Shown in pieces: positions 51,499-61,703 of a DNA stretch of 64,000 nt. The notes under the pieces are model-generated. The model was not told where the DNA came from. It did not search any database and saw only the letters and a list, made by a program, of their open reading frames with translations. The DNA is taken from contig CALUOP010000003.1 in NCBI GenBank assembly GCA_944322305.1, forward strand, positions 124,001-188,000, read 5' to 3'. This DNA is from an uncultured Coriobacteriaceae bacterium. Lineage in GTDB: Bacteria; Actinomycetota; Coriobacteriia; Coriobacteriales; Coriobacteriaceae. Positions within the stretch are counted from its first letter, which is position 1; every line of letters begins with the position of its first letter. The position numbers were made by a program, and so were the translations under genes.

Positions 51499-51585
51499 GT
51501 ATCATGATACGCTGCATAAATGCATTTCCTGCGAAAAAGACGACTGTCCACAAAGTCATGATACCTGTGGCCTATCTCCATTCAA
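51499..51585 (-). promoter_or_regulatory. Promoter and palindromic operator of the Rrf2 gene
   Basis: Minus strand: TTGAAT (51580-51585), 16-base spacer, TATCAT (51558-51563). The -10 overlaps GGTATCATGA, a half copy of the perfect palindrome GTATCATGATAC at 51499-51510 in the leader. A second palindrome, TGCATAAATGCA, is at 51513-51524. This looks like an autoregulatory Rrf2 operator. The promoter overlaps the 3' end of the upstream HAD gene. Confidence 0.65.
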
Positions 51586-52243
51586 GTTGCGGCCAGCCCT
51601 GTTTGCGCGCCATACGCCTCAAGGTGGCGTCCGCGTCGACGGCAAACGCGTGCTGCGCGGCCTTGAGCATCGGTCGGTCGGAGTGGTGGTCGCCGTAAGC
51701 GTACGCCAGCTCCCAGCCGCCCGGGCCGAAGCGCTCGTCGGCGAACCGGCGAATGCCCTCGGCCTTTGCCGGCCCCTCGGTCACCGCGCCACTGACGCGC
51801 CCGGTGTAGCGGCCGTGCTCGTCAAGCGCCATATGCGTGGCCACGTAGCCGTCCATCCCCAGGTAGGCGCAGGCTGGACGGATCACGCACGAGAAGCTCG
51901 CCGACACGATAAGCAAAAAGCAGCCCTCCGCGCGCCGGCGCTCAATCTCGGCGCGGGCGTCCCTGCGCACGCGCGGCACCAGGATCTCGCGGTGGAAGTC
52001 CGCCATGATCACCTCGACCTCGGCGGGCGTGTAGTTGCGCAGCCGCGTGAACACCAGCTCGCGCGCCTGCGCTTGGTTATGCGGTAGCCGCAGCTTGTAG
52101 CGCGCGCCCCATCCCGCAAGCTTGAGCGCGGCGCGGTACGGCAACAGCCGACGGCGGCACAGGTACAAGCCGATAAGCGCGCCGGATTGGCCGTTGATGA
52201 TGGTGTCGTCGTAATCGAAGGCGGCGATACGCACGGGCTGCAT
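51572..52243 (-). CDS. HAD-superfamily hydrolase (HAD-IB, SerB-like)
   Basis: 223 residues. Motif I AFDYDDTI (Asp10, Asp12), motif II LLIVSASFS, motif III Lys in GPAKAEGIRRF and motif IV YGDHHSDRPML. The HAD-IB subfamily contains phosphoserine phosphatase and lipid-phosphate or nucleotide phosphatases; the substrate is not clear. ATG 52243 follows GAGAGGAG. Its 3' end overlaps the Rrf2 gene promoter. Confidence 0.87.
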   Translation of the reverse strand: MQPVRIAAFDYDDTIINGQSGALIGLYLCRRRLLPYRAALKLAGWGARYKLRLPHNQAQARELVFTRLRNYTPAEVEVIMADFHREILVPRVRRDARAEIERRRAEGCFLLIVSASFSCVIRPACAYLGMDGYVATHMALDEHGRYTGRVSGAVTEGPAKAEGIRRFADERFGPGGWELAYAYGDHHSDRPMLKAAQHAFAVDADATLRRMARKQGWPQLEWR

Positions 52244-52436
52244 GTTCGCGCTCCTCTCGTGGGTGCGTCTATTGTACGCGAGAAATGCAGGCGCCGGTAC
52301 GCACGTTGCGCACGCGGCATGTTGCTGAGGCGGTGATCACGAGCCGAGAGGCCCCGCTTCGCATCCGCCGTGGGGGGGGTGGGCGCGCGGACGGGTGGCG
52401 GACGCGTGCCGTTTGTGGCGCGGACGGGCGGCGGAC

Positions 52437-52727
52437 GCGAGGGGCGGCATCACCAAGGCCGGCAACTCCGCCTCGAGGCGGGCGCTGGTCGAGGCGGCGT
52501 GGCACTTCCAGGCCTGCTCGCCGAAGCCGAAGGGGGCGCCGAGGGGCTCCTCCGTGCCGCCCGCGGTCAAGCGCCGGTGCGACGAGGCGACCGCCCGGCT
52601 CTGCCGCAGGCACGAGGCGCTGCGCGCCGCCGGCAAGAGGCCGTGCGTGGCCAACGTGGCGGTGGCGCGCGAGCTCGCGTGCTGGGTCTGGGAGATAGGG
52701 TGCCGGGCCGAGGGCACGGTCTCGTGA
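52437..52727 (+). pseudogene. IS110-family transposase, C-terminal remnant
   Basis: About 96 residues from RGGITKAGNSASRRALVEAA to ELACWVWEIG match the C-terminal helix-hairpin-helix part (transposase_20-like) of IS110/IS116 transposases. The N-terminal DEDD catalytic domain is absent: upstream sequence (52380-52436) is GC-rich with short GGCGGACG repeats and no ribosome site. About 270 bases of non-coding sequence (52728-52997) follow and may be the old element end. Confidence 0.75.
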
Positions 52728-52997
52728 CCGCCCGCCGATAGCCTTCCCGCCGGGAGGGCCCGCGCCTCGACGCATCGCCGGAACCGGCTCACGAGCCTTT
52801 TATATGGGCAGCCCGAGGGCCGCGCCCGAGAAGCAAGACTCCAGGGTTTTCGACCGACGGCCCCGGACGGAGAGTCGAAATGCGGTAGCGCGCGGCGACA
52901 TACCCCGCATGCCGCGCCACAGAGCCCGCGGACATTAGCTTGCCAGGCGAGCGACGACCAACGAGCATCCGCGCGGGCCCGACCGGCTGGAATAAGA

Positions 52998-53027
52998 GCA
53001 GGTCCGGAACGGCATTTCCGAACCTGC
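52998..53027. repeat. Short hairpin downstream of the IS110 remnant
   Basis: GCAGGTCCGGAA and TTTCCGAACCTGC form a 12-bp stem with one mismatch and a small loop. No T tract. Possibly a remnant of the element end. Confidence 0.45.
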
Positions 53028-53061
53028 CGCGTCATGCCGCTTGACAATGGCTTTCTCATAT

Positions 53062-53091
53062 TAAAGAAAAGCCCCCGCAGCTGCGAGGGCT
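53062..53091 (-). terminator. Terminator after tRNA-Asp
   Basis: Minus strand: AGCCCTCGCA-GC-TGCGGGGGCT stem (53070-53091, one G-U) followed by TTTTCTTT, 11 bases past the tRNA. Confidence 0.9.
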
Positions 53092-53102
53092 CTCAATTCA
53101 AG

Positions 53103-53179
<77 letters not shown>

Positions 53180-53198
53180 TTGCGTTTCCGCGTGGACT

Positions 53199-53228
53199 AT
53201 TATACGCAGAAGATTCTCCGGCACGCAA
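53199..53228 (-). promoter_or_regulatory. Promoter of tRNA-Asp
   Basis: Minus strand: TTGCGT (53223-53228), 18-base spacer, consensus TATAAT (53199-53204), 19 bases before the tRNA 5' end. Confidence 0.85.
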
Positions 53229-53329
53229 GAACTTTTTTCGGCAAATTTGAAACGGGTTAGAAACAGGGAAAGTCGTGCAGAAACGGTGAAGACCGCGCAA
53301 TTCTCGCCCGACATCTCGCAGCAAACGGG

Positions 53330-54023
53330 CCCGTGGGCGAGAACGGCCCCCGTACGAAAACCGTGGGCAAAGACGGTGCTCACACGAAAGCCGCGGGCGA
53401 AAATACCACCCATACGAAAGCCCGTGAGCAAGAACGTCACTCATACGAAGCCTGTGGGCGAAAATGTCAGCCACACGAAGCCTGTGGACGAAAATTGCAC
53501 TGATACGAACGTATCGGGCGAAAACTACACTGATACGAGAACGTTGGGCGATAAGCACACTCGTACGAGTGCGGTTCTCGCCCATCGGCTCGAGTCCACG
53601 CCCAACCGACGCAAACGCCACGCATTTTGCAAGGTTTTCATGACGAAAAGAGACATTGAACCGAGCGCATCGCGGTCCGAACGCCCTCGAGAAAGTCAAC
53701 CACGTCGTATGGGTTCGATTTTTGCGCACAGGCATCGTATGAGTGGCCTTTTCGCGCACAAGCTTCGTATAAGTGTGGTTCTCGCCCAAATACGTCGTAT
53801 GAGCTTGGTATTCGCCCGCGTGTACAAGCTCGCCTTTCGCCCGCGCAGATCGTTGGAGCTTGGCGTTCAACCGCGCAGGTCGTTGGAGCTTGGCGTTCAA
53901 CCGCGCAGGTCGTTGGAGCTTGGCGTTCGCCCGTGTCAGTCGCACAAGCACGCTTTTGCCAGCGTGGACCGTATACGTTCGCATTTTCGCGCGCGGATCG
54001 CACGAGCCCGCTTTTCGCCCGCG
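53330..54023. repeat. 30-bp degenerate repeat array, locus 2 (about 8 forward and 11 reversed units)
   Basis: About eight forward units (53331-53570; GGGCGAAAAT plus CACTCATACGAA with GCCTG at the join, period 30-31), a centre of about 140 bases (53583-53720), then about eleven reversed units (53721-54023; TTTTCGCCCGC plus CGTATGAG). Three reversed units near 53840-53930 are nearly identical (TCGTTGGAGCTTGGCGTTCA). The same unit and arm order occur at 11388-11832. Open frames run through on both strands because the period is a multiple of three. It fills the tRNA-phosphoesterase spacer. Confidence 0.8.
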
Positions 54024-54072
54024 TGAGCCGGGGGCACATCACGCCCCGCCCCGCCTACGGCCGCCGCCGTCC

Positions 54073-54654
54073 CTACTCCAAGTCGACGATCTCGGCAGAG
54101 TACACGCGCCCCGCCTTCACGTACAGCCGCGCGATGGTGGGAACGCGCCGGCCGCGCGGCAGCGACGCCGAGCCCGGGTTCACCACCAAGCACGGCCCCA
54201 CCTGCTCGATAACCGCGCGGTGGGTGTGGCCGCACACCGCCACGTCGGACTCGCCCAGCGGCAACTCCTCGCGGTAATGCGCCACCGAGAAGCGCAGCCC
54301 CTCGTACGTGAAGCGGTTGACCCGCGGCAGCTCGGGCTCGTAGTTGTAAAAGCCGTCGTTGTTGCCCAGCACCGCGCGGATCTCGGGGTGCGCGGCGCAC
54401 AAGAAGCCCCAGTCGCTCTCAGAGGTGATGTCGCCGGCGTGGATCACCAGGTCGGCATCCTTGATAGCGCGCACCAGCTCGGACGAAAGCCGGCCGTGCG
54501 TGTCGGAAACCACATCCACGCGCTTGGCGTCGCGGGGAATCTCCTCCCCGGCGGATACTCGTGAAACCACGTGCTCCTCCTCATTCCCTGGTGTCACGCC
54601 CTCCGACACAGCTCCCGGGAACCAGCGCCGTAGGATGTTGGTCAACCTGCCCAT
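54073..54654 (-). CDS. YfcE-type metallophosphoesterase
   Basis: 193 residues. Metal motifs VDVVSDTHGRL, VIHAGDITSE, VLGNNDGF and VCGHTHRAV define the YfcE/MJ0936 phosphodiesterase family. The first 45 residues are an extra N-terminal stretch compared with E. coli YfcE. ATG 54654 is 10 bases past the response regulator stop, so it is probably translated from the same mRNA. Cellular substrate not known. Confidence 0.88.
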   Translation of the reverse strand: MGRLTNILRRWFPGAVSEGVTPGNEEEHVVSRVSAGEEIPRDAKRVDVVSDTHGRLSSELVRAIKDADLVIHAGDITSESDWGFLCAAHPEIRAVLGNNDGFYNYEPELPRVNRFTYEGLRFSVAHYREELPLGESDVAVCGHTHRAVIEQVGPCLVVNPGSASLPRGRRVPTIARLYVKAGRVYSAEIVDLE

Positions 54655-54664
54655 CGCGCGCAAC

Positions 54665-55381
54665 CTACAGCCCCAAAGCCTTCTTCAGCGGCACCACGCG
54701 GCGGCGCGAAACCGGCACGCGGTCCTCCAGGCCCTTCACGCCCAGCTGCATGGCGCCCGTGGAAACGGTCTCCACGTCCTCCACGCAGTCGAGGTTCACG
54801 ATGTAGCGGCGATGCACGCGGAAGAAGCCGTAGTCGCTCAGCTTGACCTCGAACTGCGCGAGCGAGGTCGTGGAGAGGTAGCGGTCGTCCTCCGTGTACA
54901 GGCAGGAGTAATCGTCCTTGGCCATGATGTAGCGGATCTGGTCAACCGGGATCAGCACCTTGCGGCCGCCCTTCTCAACCGGAATGCGCTCCACCACGTT
55001 CTTGTGCTCGGCCGCCGGCTTCACACGCGCGATGACCTTGGCCAGCGCCTGCTGCAGGCGCTCGGTCTCCACCGGCTTCATGAGGTAGTCAACGGCGTCG
55101 ACCTCGAAGGCCTCCACGGCGTGCTCGCTGTACGCGGTCACGAACACGATCGCCGGCGGGTTCTTGAGCTTGTGCAGGGCCTCGGCCAGCTGCAAGCCCG
55201 AGACGCCGGGCATGGAGATGTCGAGAAACACCACGTCAACGCGGCTCTCCATGAGCTTCTCAATGGCCGAGCGCACGCTTGAAGACTCGATGATGGGATC
55301 GACCTGCCCGGTTTCCTCGAGCAGATAGCGCAGTTCCGAGCGGGCGGGGGCCTCGTCGTCAACGATCATGGCACGCAGCAT
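54665..55381 (-). CDS. LytR/AgrA-type response regulator (LytTR DNA-binding domain)
   Basis: 238 residues. Receiver domain with acidic pocket IVDDE, phospho-Asp54 in VFLDISMPG and Lys in YLMKPVE. Residues 135-235 are a LytTR domain (IRYIMAKDDYSCLYT, FFRVHRRYIVNLD). Encoded 36 bases after the sensor kinase. LytSR-type systems often control cell-wall, pyruvate or peptide-related genes; targets here are unknown. Confidence 0.93.
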   Translation of the reverse strand: MLRAMIVDDEAPARSELRYLLEETGQVDPIIESSSVRSAIEKLMESRVDVVFLDISMPGVSGLQLAEALHKLKNPPAIVFVTAYSEHAVEAFEVDAVDYLMKPVETERLQQALAKVIARVKPAAEHKNVVERIPVEKGGRKVLIPVDQIRYIMAKDDYSCLYTEDDRYLSTTSLAQFEVKLSDYGFFRVHRRYIVNLDCVEDVETVSTGAMQLGVKGLEDRVPVSRRRVVPLKKALGL

Positions 55382-55417
55382 GCAGACGATTCCTTCCGTG
55401 AGAGTAGCGTTCCTATT

Positions 55418-56772
<1,355 letters not shown>

Positions 56773-56776
<4 letters not shown>

Positions 56777-58191
56777 GCATCCTCTCCTTGGGAGGTCGGG
56801 CGCGCTTCGGCGGGGGCGTGGGCAGGGGCGGGCGCCGCGGCCCCCGCGTCGGCGGGCTCGGGCGCCGGGATGGGCGCTGCGTTCGCCGTGTCGGCGGGTT
56901 CGGGCGCCGCGTCGGCGCGCTTGTCGGCCGCCGCAGCATGGCCCCCGGCCGCCGGGGCGCTAGCGGCGGGCGCGCCTGCCGCGTCCTTCTCGGCCGCGCC
57001 GCCTGTTGAGCCGCGCTCGAGCAGCGCGGCGAGCTCCGCGTCACACCACAGCCCGGCCATGATGGCGGGCCAGAAGTTTTGGAAGCGCACGTACTTATCG
57101 CAGTTTGCCGCCGCATACCGGCGCGCGCTGGCCCGGCCGCGGGTAAGAACGCGCAGGTAGGCCCCGTGCTCGCGGGTGCACAGCGCGCGGGCCAGGCAGG
57201 TCTTCACCACCTTGCTCTCAAGGTTCTCCGAGATCCACGGCCCGGGGTACGGCATGAGCGAGTCCGCCGTGACCTGGTGCAGGTCGATCTGCGCGTTGGC
57301 GTACAGCAGCTTGGCGCGCTCGTAGGTCCAGCGGTACACGTTCTGCAAGAAGCGCGGGGCCTTCTCGGTTTGCTTGGGCGGCAGGTGGCGCACCACCCAC
57401 TTGTTGTCGAACCACACGTCCAGGCCGTTCATGCGTATGTTGAACAGGTAGTCCAGGTCCTCGCCGCGCGTGATGTACGGGTCGAAGGCCACCCGCGTGA
57501 AGGCGCGCGCGTGGAGTGCCAGGCAGCCGCCGCACACGTAGTTCGAGCGCGAGATGCGCGTGGTGGCCAGCGCGCGGCGCATCCAGCGGTTGAACTGGTC
57601 GCGCTTGGTCCACCAGCGGTCGCACCACTTGGAGCGCGAGGTGTCGGCAAACGGCGAGCCGGCGCGGTCGTAAAAGTAGCCGCTCTTGGCCAGGATGGGC
57701 AGCCCCTGGCGCGTGAGCTGGTTGAGGCCGTGGAGCGCCTCGTCCATGAAGTTCTCGGTCAGCACGACCTCGTCGTCGTCGAGAAAGACCACGACGTCGT
57801 GGCCAAGAACTGCCGCGGCTGCCAGCCCCATGTTGCGGATGGCGCCGTAACCGCGCAGCGACACCGGCTCGTCGCGCACCTCCGGCGCGATGTGCGCGAT
57901 GCGCTCCTGCACGTGCGTGGCCTCGTCGTTGGTGACCACCGTGACCGGCAGCATGGGATGGGCCGCGCAAATGCTTGCAACCTGGGCGCGCACGCGGTCG
58001 GTTGCCGCCGGCGGGCACACCACGAGCACGATGACGCGCCCGACCCCGCGCACCTTCTCAAGCGAGCCCAAGCAGGTGTCGAGCTCGGGGGCAAGGGCGG
58101 CGGGGTCGGTGGTGTGGTCGTAATGGCCGGGCGCAAAGGCGTCGGCGTCCTGGCCGGCCCAGTAAGACGGAATGACGATCGCAGGATTCAT
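56773..58191 (-). CDS. Glycosyltransferase family 2-like protein
   Basis: 472 residues. GT-A fold: N-terminal AIVIPSYWAG, RGYGAIRNMGLAAAAVLGHDVVVFLDDDEVV (DxD-type metal site) and YITRGEDLDYLFNIRMNGLDVWFDNKW. No membrane helix is evident. Residues from about 390 to the end are an Ala/Pro/Glu-rich low-complexity tail. It overlaps the sensor kinase by 4 bases, an unusual pairing that may link signalling to surface glycan or teichoic acid synthesis; this is inference. Confidence 0.83.
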
Positions 58192-58239
58192 GCGCGCTCC
58201 TCGACCTCCGGAGCACGATCAGCGCCCGCAGAGGCAGCG

Positions 58240-58815
58240 TTAGCGGTCGCGCGCGTCCAGGCACGCCTCCTTGCCAAGCGGCGTGGCAGCGAGCGAGCGC
58301 GACAGCGGGTATCCCAACACATACATAATAACCGCCTCGCCGAATCCCGTGGTCACAAGTCCAAACAGATACATGAGCCCCCACGACCCCTCGAGCGAGA
58401 TGGAGGTGAAGGGAATGGTGTAAAACCCGATGCCCATGAGCATGAGCGGCAGGTACGCCGGGACGATAAGCGCGTTGGCGATCACCGGGCCGGCCAGCGC
58501 CAGAAGCGGGCGGCGGCGCATCTTCCAGGTGAAAAGCGCACCCAGAAACGTGGCGAGCGAGCCAAAGGCCACGTCGAGAAGCCCGAGGGTGCCCGTGCCG
58601 GAAAGCACGATGTTCACCGCGTTGGCGATGGCGCACCCCAGCGTGAGGCCGGGCACGGCGGCCGGCGTGAACAGCGCCAGCGCGCACAGGGCCTCCGAGA
58701 TGCGGAACTGCACCGGACCCCAGGCCAGGTTGCCCAAAAAGAGCATGACCACCAGCGTGCACACGGCGTACACGGCGGCGATAAGCGCCACGCGGGCAAG
58801 GTGGTTAGACTGCAT
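58240..58815 (-). CDS. queT: QueT-family queuosine-precursor transporter (ECF S component)
   Basis: 191 residues, about five or six hydrophobic helices. The diagnostic QueT segment is WGPVQFRISEALCALALFTPAAVPGLTLGCAIAN. It would bind a queuine/preQ0/preQ1-type precursor and use the shared EcfA/EcfT module. ATG 58815 follows AGGAGAAC. No preQ1 riboswitch was recognised in the short leader. No queuosine genes are nearby. Confidence 0.9.
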   Translation of the reverse strand: MQSNHLARVALIAAVYAVCTLVVMLFLGNLAWGPVQFRISEALCALALFTPAAVPGLTLGCAIANAVNIVLSGTGTLGLLDVAFGSLATFLGALFTWKMRRRPLLALAGPVIANALIVPAYLPLMLMGIGFYTIPFTSISLEGSWGLMYLFGLVTTGFGEAVIMYVLGYPLSRSLAATPLGKEACLDARDR

Positions 58816-58902
58816 GATGTTCTCCTCGTCTCGAGAGCTTTGCTGATCTGCCAGCATGAGCTTCTCCAGACAAGGACGCGCAGACGCGGGCGAGAAGGGC
58901 CC

Positions 58903-60153
58903 TTAGGCGCGGGCGCGCAGGCTGGAGAGCTTTACTAGCATGACGAGGCCTATAACCAGGAGAATCCCGATGGAAAGCACTCCTAAAGAAGGATTCCCTG
59001 TCAGCGCCGTCACCACAGATACTAGCAGAGTTCCCATGACGCTTGCGTAGCGACCGAAGATATCGAAAAAGCCGTAGTACTCGTTAGCGCGCTCTTTGGG
59101 GATGAGCCTGCCGAAGAAGCTGCGCGAAAGCGCCTGGATGCCGCCCTGGAACAGGCCCACCGCGATGGCGAGGATCCAGAACTCGGTGGCCGTTTGCAAG
59201 AAGAACGCCGCGAAGAGCACGATGCACACGTAGGCCACCACGGCCACGATGATCATGCGCAGGGTGCCGAAGCGGCCGGCGAGGCGCCCGTAGGCGATGG
59301 CCGAGGGGAACGCCACGAACTGCGTGACGAGCAAAGCCAGGATGAGCTGCGTGGAGTCGATGCCCAGCGCGGTGCCGTAGGTGGTGGACATGGAGATGAC
59401 GGTGTGCACGCCGTCGATGTAGAAGAAGAACGCGAGCATGTACAGGAGCAGCTGGCGATCGTGCGCGATGCGGCCGAGCGTGGCGCCGAGGCCGCGGATG
59501 GTTTTGACGACCTCCGAGCCGAGGGTCTCGCCCGGGGCGAGCTCTTTGAAGAAGCGCTGGCGGTAGGTGCGCAGCAGCGGGATGGTGAAGGCGAGCCACC
59601 ACACGCCGGTGATGACGAAGGACAGGCGCGTGGCGAGCAGCATGTCGAGCCCGAGAAGCGAGGGACCGAGCATGATGAGCGCGATGCACACCAGGAAGGG
59701 GACGCACGAGCCGATGTAGCCCCAGGCGTAGCCCGAGCTGGAGACGTTGTCCATGCGCTCGTCGGTGGTGACGTCGGGGAGCATGGCGTCGTAGAAAGTC
59801 ATGGAGCTGTTGAGGCCGATGGTGCACAGCACGTAGACCACGAGGAAGGGCATGGCGCCCATGGGGATGGCCTGCGCCAGGCACAGCACGAGGCCGGTGA
59901 GGAAGAAGCCCAGGAAGAACTTGATCTTGTGGCCGGCGAAGTCGGCCAGCGAGCCCAAGACGGGCATGAGCAGCGCCACCACCAGCGAGGCCACCGTTTG
60001 CGCGTTGGCCCACGCCGTGACGAGCTCGGCCGATGAGGCGCCGGTGTTGATGGCGTTGAAGTAGATGGGCACCACGGAGGTGTTGAGCAGCACCAGAGCC
60101 GAGTTGCCGATGTCGTACATAACCCAGTTGCGCTCGAGCGCGGTGTATTTCAT
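58903..60153 (-). CDS. UMF1-family MFS transporter
   Basis: 416 residues, about 11-12 helices. N-terminus MKYTALERNWVMYDIGNSAL and GSLADFAGHKIKFF are typical of the UMF1/Atg22-like MFS family, as is LFQGGIQALSRSFFGRLIPKERANEYYGFFDIFGR. Substrate unknown; some relatives are linked to amino acid efflux. ATG 60153 follows GAGGACC. Confidence 0.87.
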   Translation of the reverse strand: MKYTALERNWVMYDIGNSALVLLNTSVVPIYFNAINTGASSAELVTAWANAQTVASLVVALLMPVLGSLADFAGHKIKFFLGFFLTGLVLCLAQAIPMGAMPFLVVYVLCTIGLNSSMTFYDAMLPDVTTDERMDNVSSSGYAWGYIGSCVPFLVCIALIMLGPSLLGLDMLLATRLSFVITGVWWLAFTIPLLRTYRQRFFKELAPGETLGSEVVKTIRGLGATLGRIAHDRQLLLYMLAFFFYIDGVHTVISMSTTYGTALGIDSTQLILALLVTQFVAFPSAIAYGRLAGRFGTLRMIIVAVVAYVCIVLFAAFFLQTATEFWILAIAVGLFQGGIQALSRSFFGRLIPKERANEYYGFFDIFGRYASVMGTLLVSVVTALTGNPSLGVLSIGILLVIGLVMLVKLSSLRARA

Positions 60154-60350
60154 GGCAGGTCCTCATGTACGCGGATAGGCGTTCGGTATCTATGGTACGG
60201 CAACGGGGGCGGGTCCGGGCGTCAGCTTTCGGTAAGCCGGTGGGCCGGCGCGGGGTTGGGGCGCGGGACGTGAGGCGTGGGGCGGGCTGGCGCGGGCATA
60301 GGGCGCAGCGTAGGCCAACCGCGCTGTGCGCGAGCTCGACGGGGGTTCGC

Positions 60351-60393
60351 TGGCGCAAAACATAGCTTTTTGGGGCGGGGTCGTTTTGCGCCA
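60351..60393. repeat. Inverted repeat upstream of the PLC-like gene
   Basis: GGCGCAAAAC and GTTTTGCGCC are 10-bp arms with a 23-base gap containing CTTTTTGG. On the plus strand AATAAT follows at about 60406, which could be a -10, so the dyad may be an operator. The rest of the 296-base spacer shows nothing else. Confidence 0.45.
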
Positions 60394-60449
60394 TGCGCGC
60401 GGGGAATAATGCAGGACAAACACCGATCCCGCCCGCGAAAGGAGCGCTT

Positions 60450-61397
60450 ATGCCAGCGCTTATCACCCACCACCTGTTCGGCGAAGAAGCCGCCGGACGC
60501 ATCCCGCACGAGATCACGTCCGACGCGCTGACCTACACGGCGTTTATCCTGGGCAACCAGGGCCCCGACCCGCTGTTCTTCCGGTTCCGCGGCCTGGGCG
60601 CACCTGCCGCCCATGAGCTGGGGCAGCGCATGCACGCAAGCCGCGTGTCGGCGGCGTTCACGGCGCTGCGCGACGGCGTGAGCCGCCTGCCCGAGGCCGA
60701 CGCCGAAATCGGCCGGGCGTTTGCGTTGGGGCTTCTCGCCCACTACGCGCTCGACCGCACCGCGCACCCCTTTGTGTACCAGCAGCAATGGGGCATCATG
60801 GACGCGGATCCCTCGCTTGCCGGCTGCGGCGGCGAGGTGCACGCCGTGATCGAGACCGACATAGACGTGTACATGCTGCAGCTCAAGCGCAACGGCGCCA
60901 CTGCGGCCGACTGCCCGCCCGCCGCCGAGATCGTCACCGGCGAGCGCATCAACCGCGTGGCTGGCGCCCTTTTGAGCTACGTGGCCTCGTTTACCTACGG
61001 ACTCGAGCTGAGCGGGCGCGAGTACGGCGGCGCTGTGGCCGACATGCAGCTGGTGTACCGGATGATCGAGCCTGCCGGTTCGCCCGTTAACACGGGGCTT
61101 GCCGGTGCCGAGTGCGTGCTGCGCGGCGGGCGCTCCATGCTCCGCGCGCTGGCGCACCCCGTTACCACCGAGGCGCCCGCCGGTGCCGCAAACCTTGCGC
61201 GCAAGCCGTGGCGCAACCCGTTTACGCAGGTGGAGCACACCGACGACTTTGCGCAGACCTTTGGGCGCGCGCTCGACTACTACGAGCGGGCCGCCATGCG
61301 CTTCGTTACCGGCGAGGACATGGCCCAGGTAACCGGCCACGTGAACTATTCGGGCCGCATCCTCGGCGAAGACGAGGAGTGCACCGAAACGGACTAA
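60450..61397 (+). CDS. Zinc-dependent phospholipase C-like protein
   Basis: 315 residues resembling the zinc-dependent phospholipase C/S1-P1 nuclease fold family found in gut Firmicutes and Coriobacteria: ITHHLFGEEA, FILGNQGPDPLFF, LGLLAHYALDRTAHPFVYQQQ and HAVIETDIDVYML. No signal peptide, so it is probably cytosolic. Activity on phospholipids is not shown by the sequence. ATG 60450 follows GAAAGGAG. Followed by a strong hairpin. Confidence 0.8.
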   Translation: MPALITHHLFGEEAAGRIPHEITSDALTYTAFILGNQGPDPLFFRFRGLGAPAAHELGQRMHASRVSAAFTALRDGVSRLPEADAEIGRAFALGLLAHYALDRTAHPFVYQQQWGIMDADPSLAGCGGEVHAVIETDIDVYMLQLKRNGATAADCPPAAEIVTGERINRVAGALLSYVASFTYGLELSGREYGGAVADMQLVYRMIEPAGSPVNTGLAGAECVLRGGRSMLRALAHPVTTEAPAGAANLARKPWRNPFTQVEHTDDFAQTFGRALDYYERAAMRFVTGEDMAQVTGHVNYSGRILGEDEECTETD

Positions 61398-61403
61398 CCC
61401 CGC

Positions 61404-61703
61404 ATGCGCCAAATTAGGCCGTTCCTAATTTGGCGCATTTCGTAAGACGGGACGGACTTGGGGCAATTGTGACGGGCTGGTATGTCCCATTTCGAAAATG
61501 GATGTTGTTTTAAGGGGGCGCTTCAAGTAGAAGCGCCCCTTTGCGTGAGAAAAGCCCAGGTAGTTAGCGCGGCGTCTCTCCGGTCTACTCGGCGACCCCG
61601 CGCAAAACAACATCCATTTTGCGGCGACCAACAAAAGGCTGGCCCGCTGCACGGTTTTGTCTTACATAATGCGCCAATTTAGGCCTGGCCTAAATCGGCG
61701 CAT
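61404..61703. repeat. Nested inverted-repeat element between convergent genes
   Basis: Hairpin 1 (61404-61438): ATGCGCCAAATTAGG / CCTAATTTGGCGCAT, 15-bp perfect stem. Hairpin 3 (61669-61703): ATGCGCCAATTTAGG-type arms, overlapping the esterase stop codon. Between them are GTAAGAC (61442) / GTCTTAC (61659), AAAATGGATGTTGTTTT (61495-61511) with its perfect complement at 61604-61620, and hairpin 2, AAGGGGCGCTT / AAGCGCCCCTT (about 61514-61541), a likely terminator. The outer ends pair as 25-bp imperfect terminal repeats. It may be a MITE-like element or a bidirectional terminator complex. Confidence 0.65.

Noticed and set aside
53330-53570. CRISPR array (regular 30-bp repeats)
   Set aside because: The whole 30-bp unit repeats with degeneracy; there are no unique spacers between conserved repeats and no cas genes in the window.
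53247-54026. Repeat protein of about 259 residues across the array
   Set aside because: No ribosome site, start codon TTG in a tRNA leader region, and open frames exist on both strands because the period is a multiple of three. Kept only as a test in the findings.
58816-58902. preQ1 riboswitch upstream of queT
   Set aside because: The spacer is under 90 bases and lacks the conserved A-rich tail and loop motifs of preQ1 riboswitches.
60222-61412. Long minus-strand frame opposite the PLC-like gene
   Set aside because: Low-complexity antisense translation; the plus-strand gene has a strong ribosome site and family motifs.
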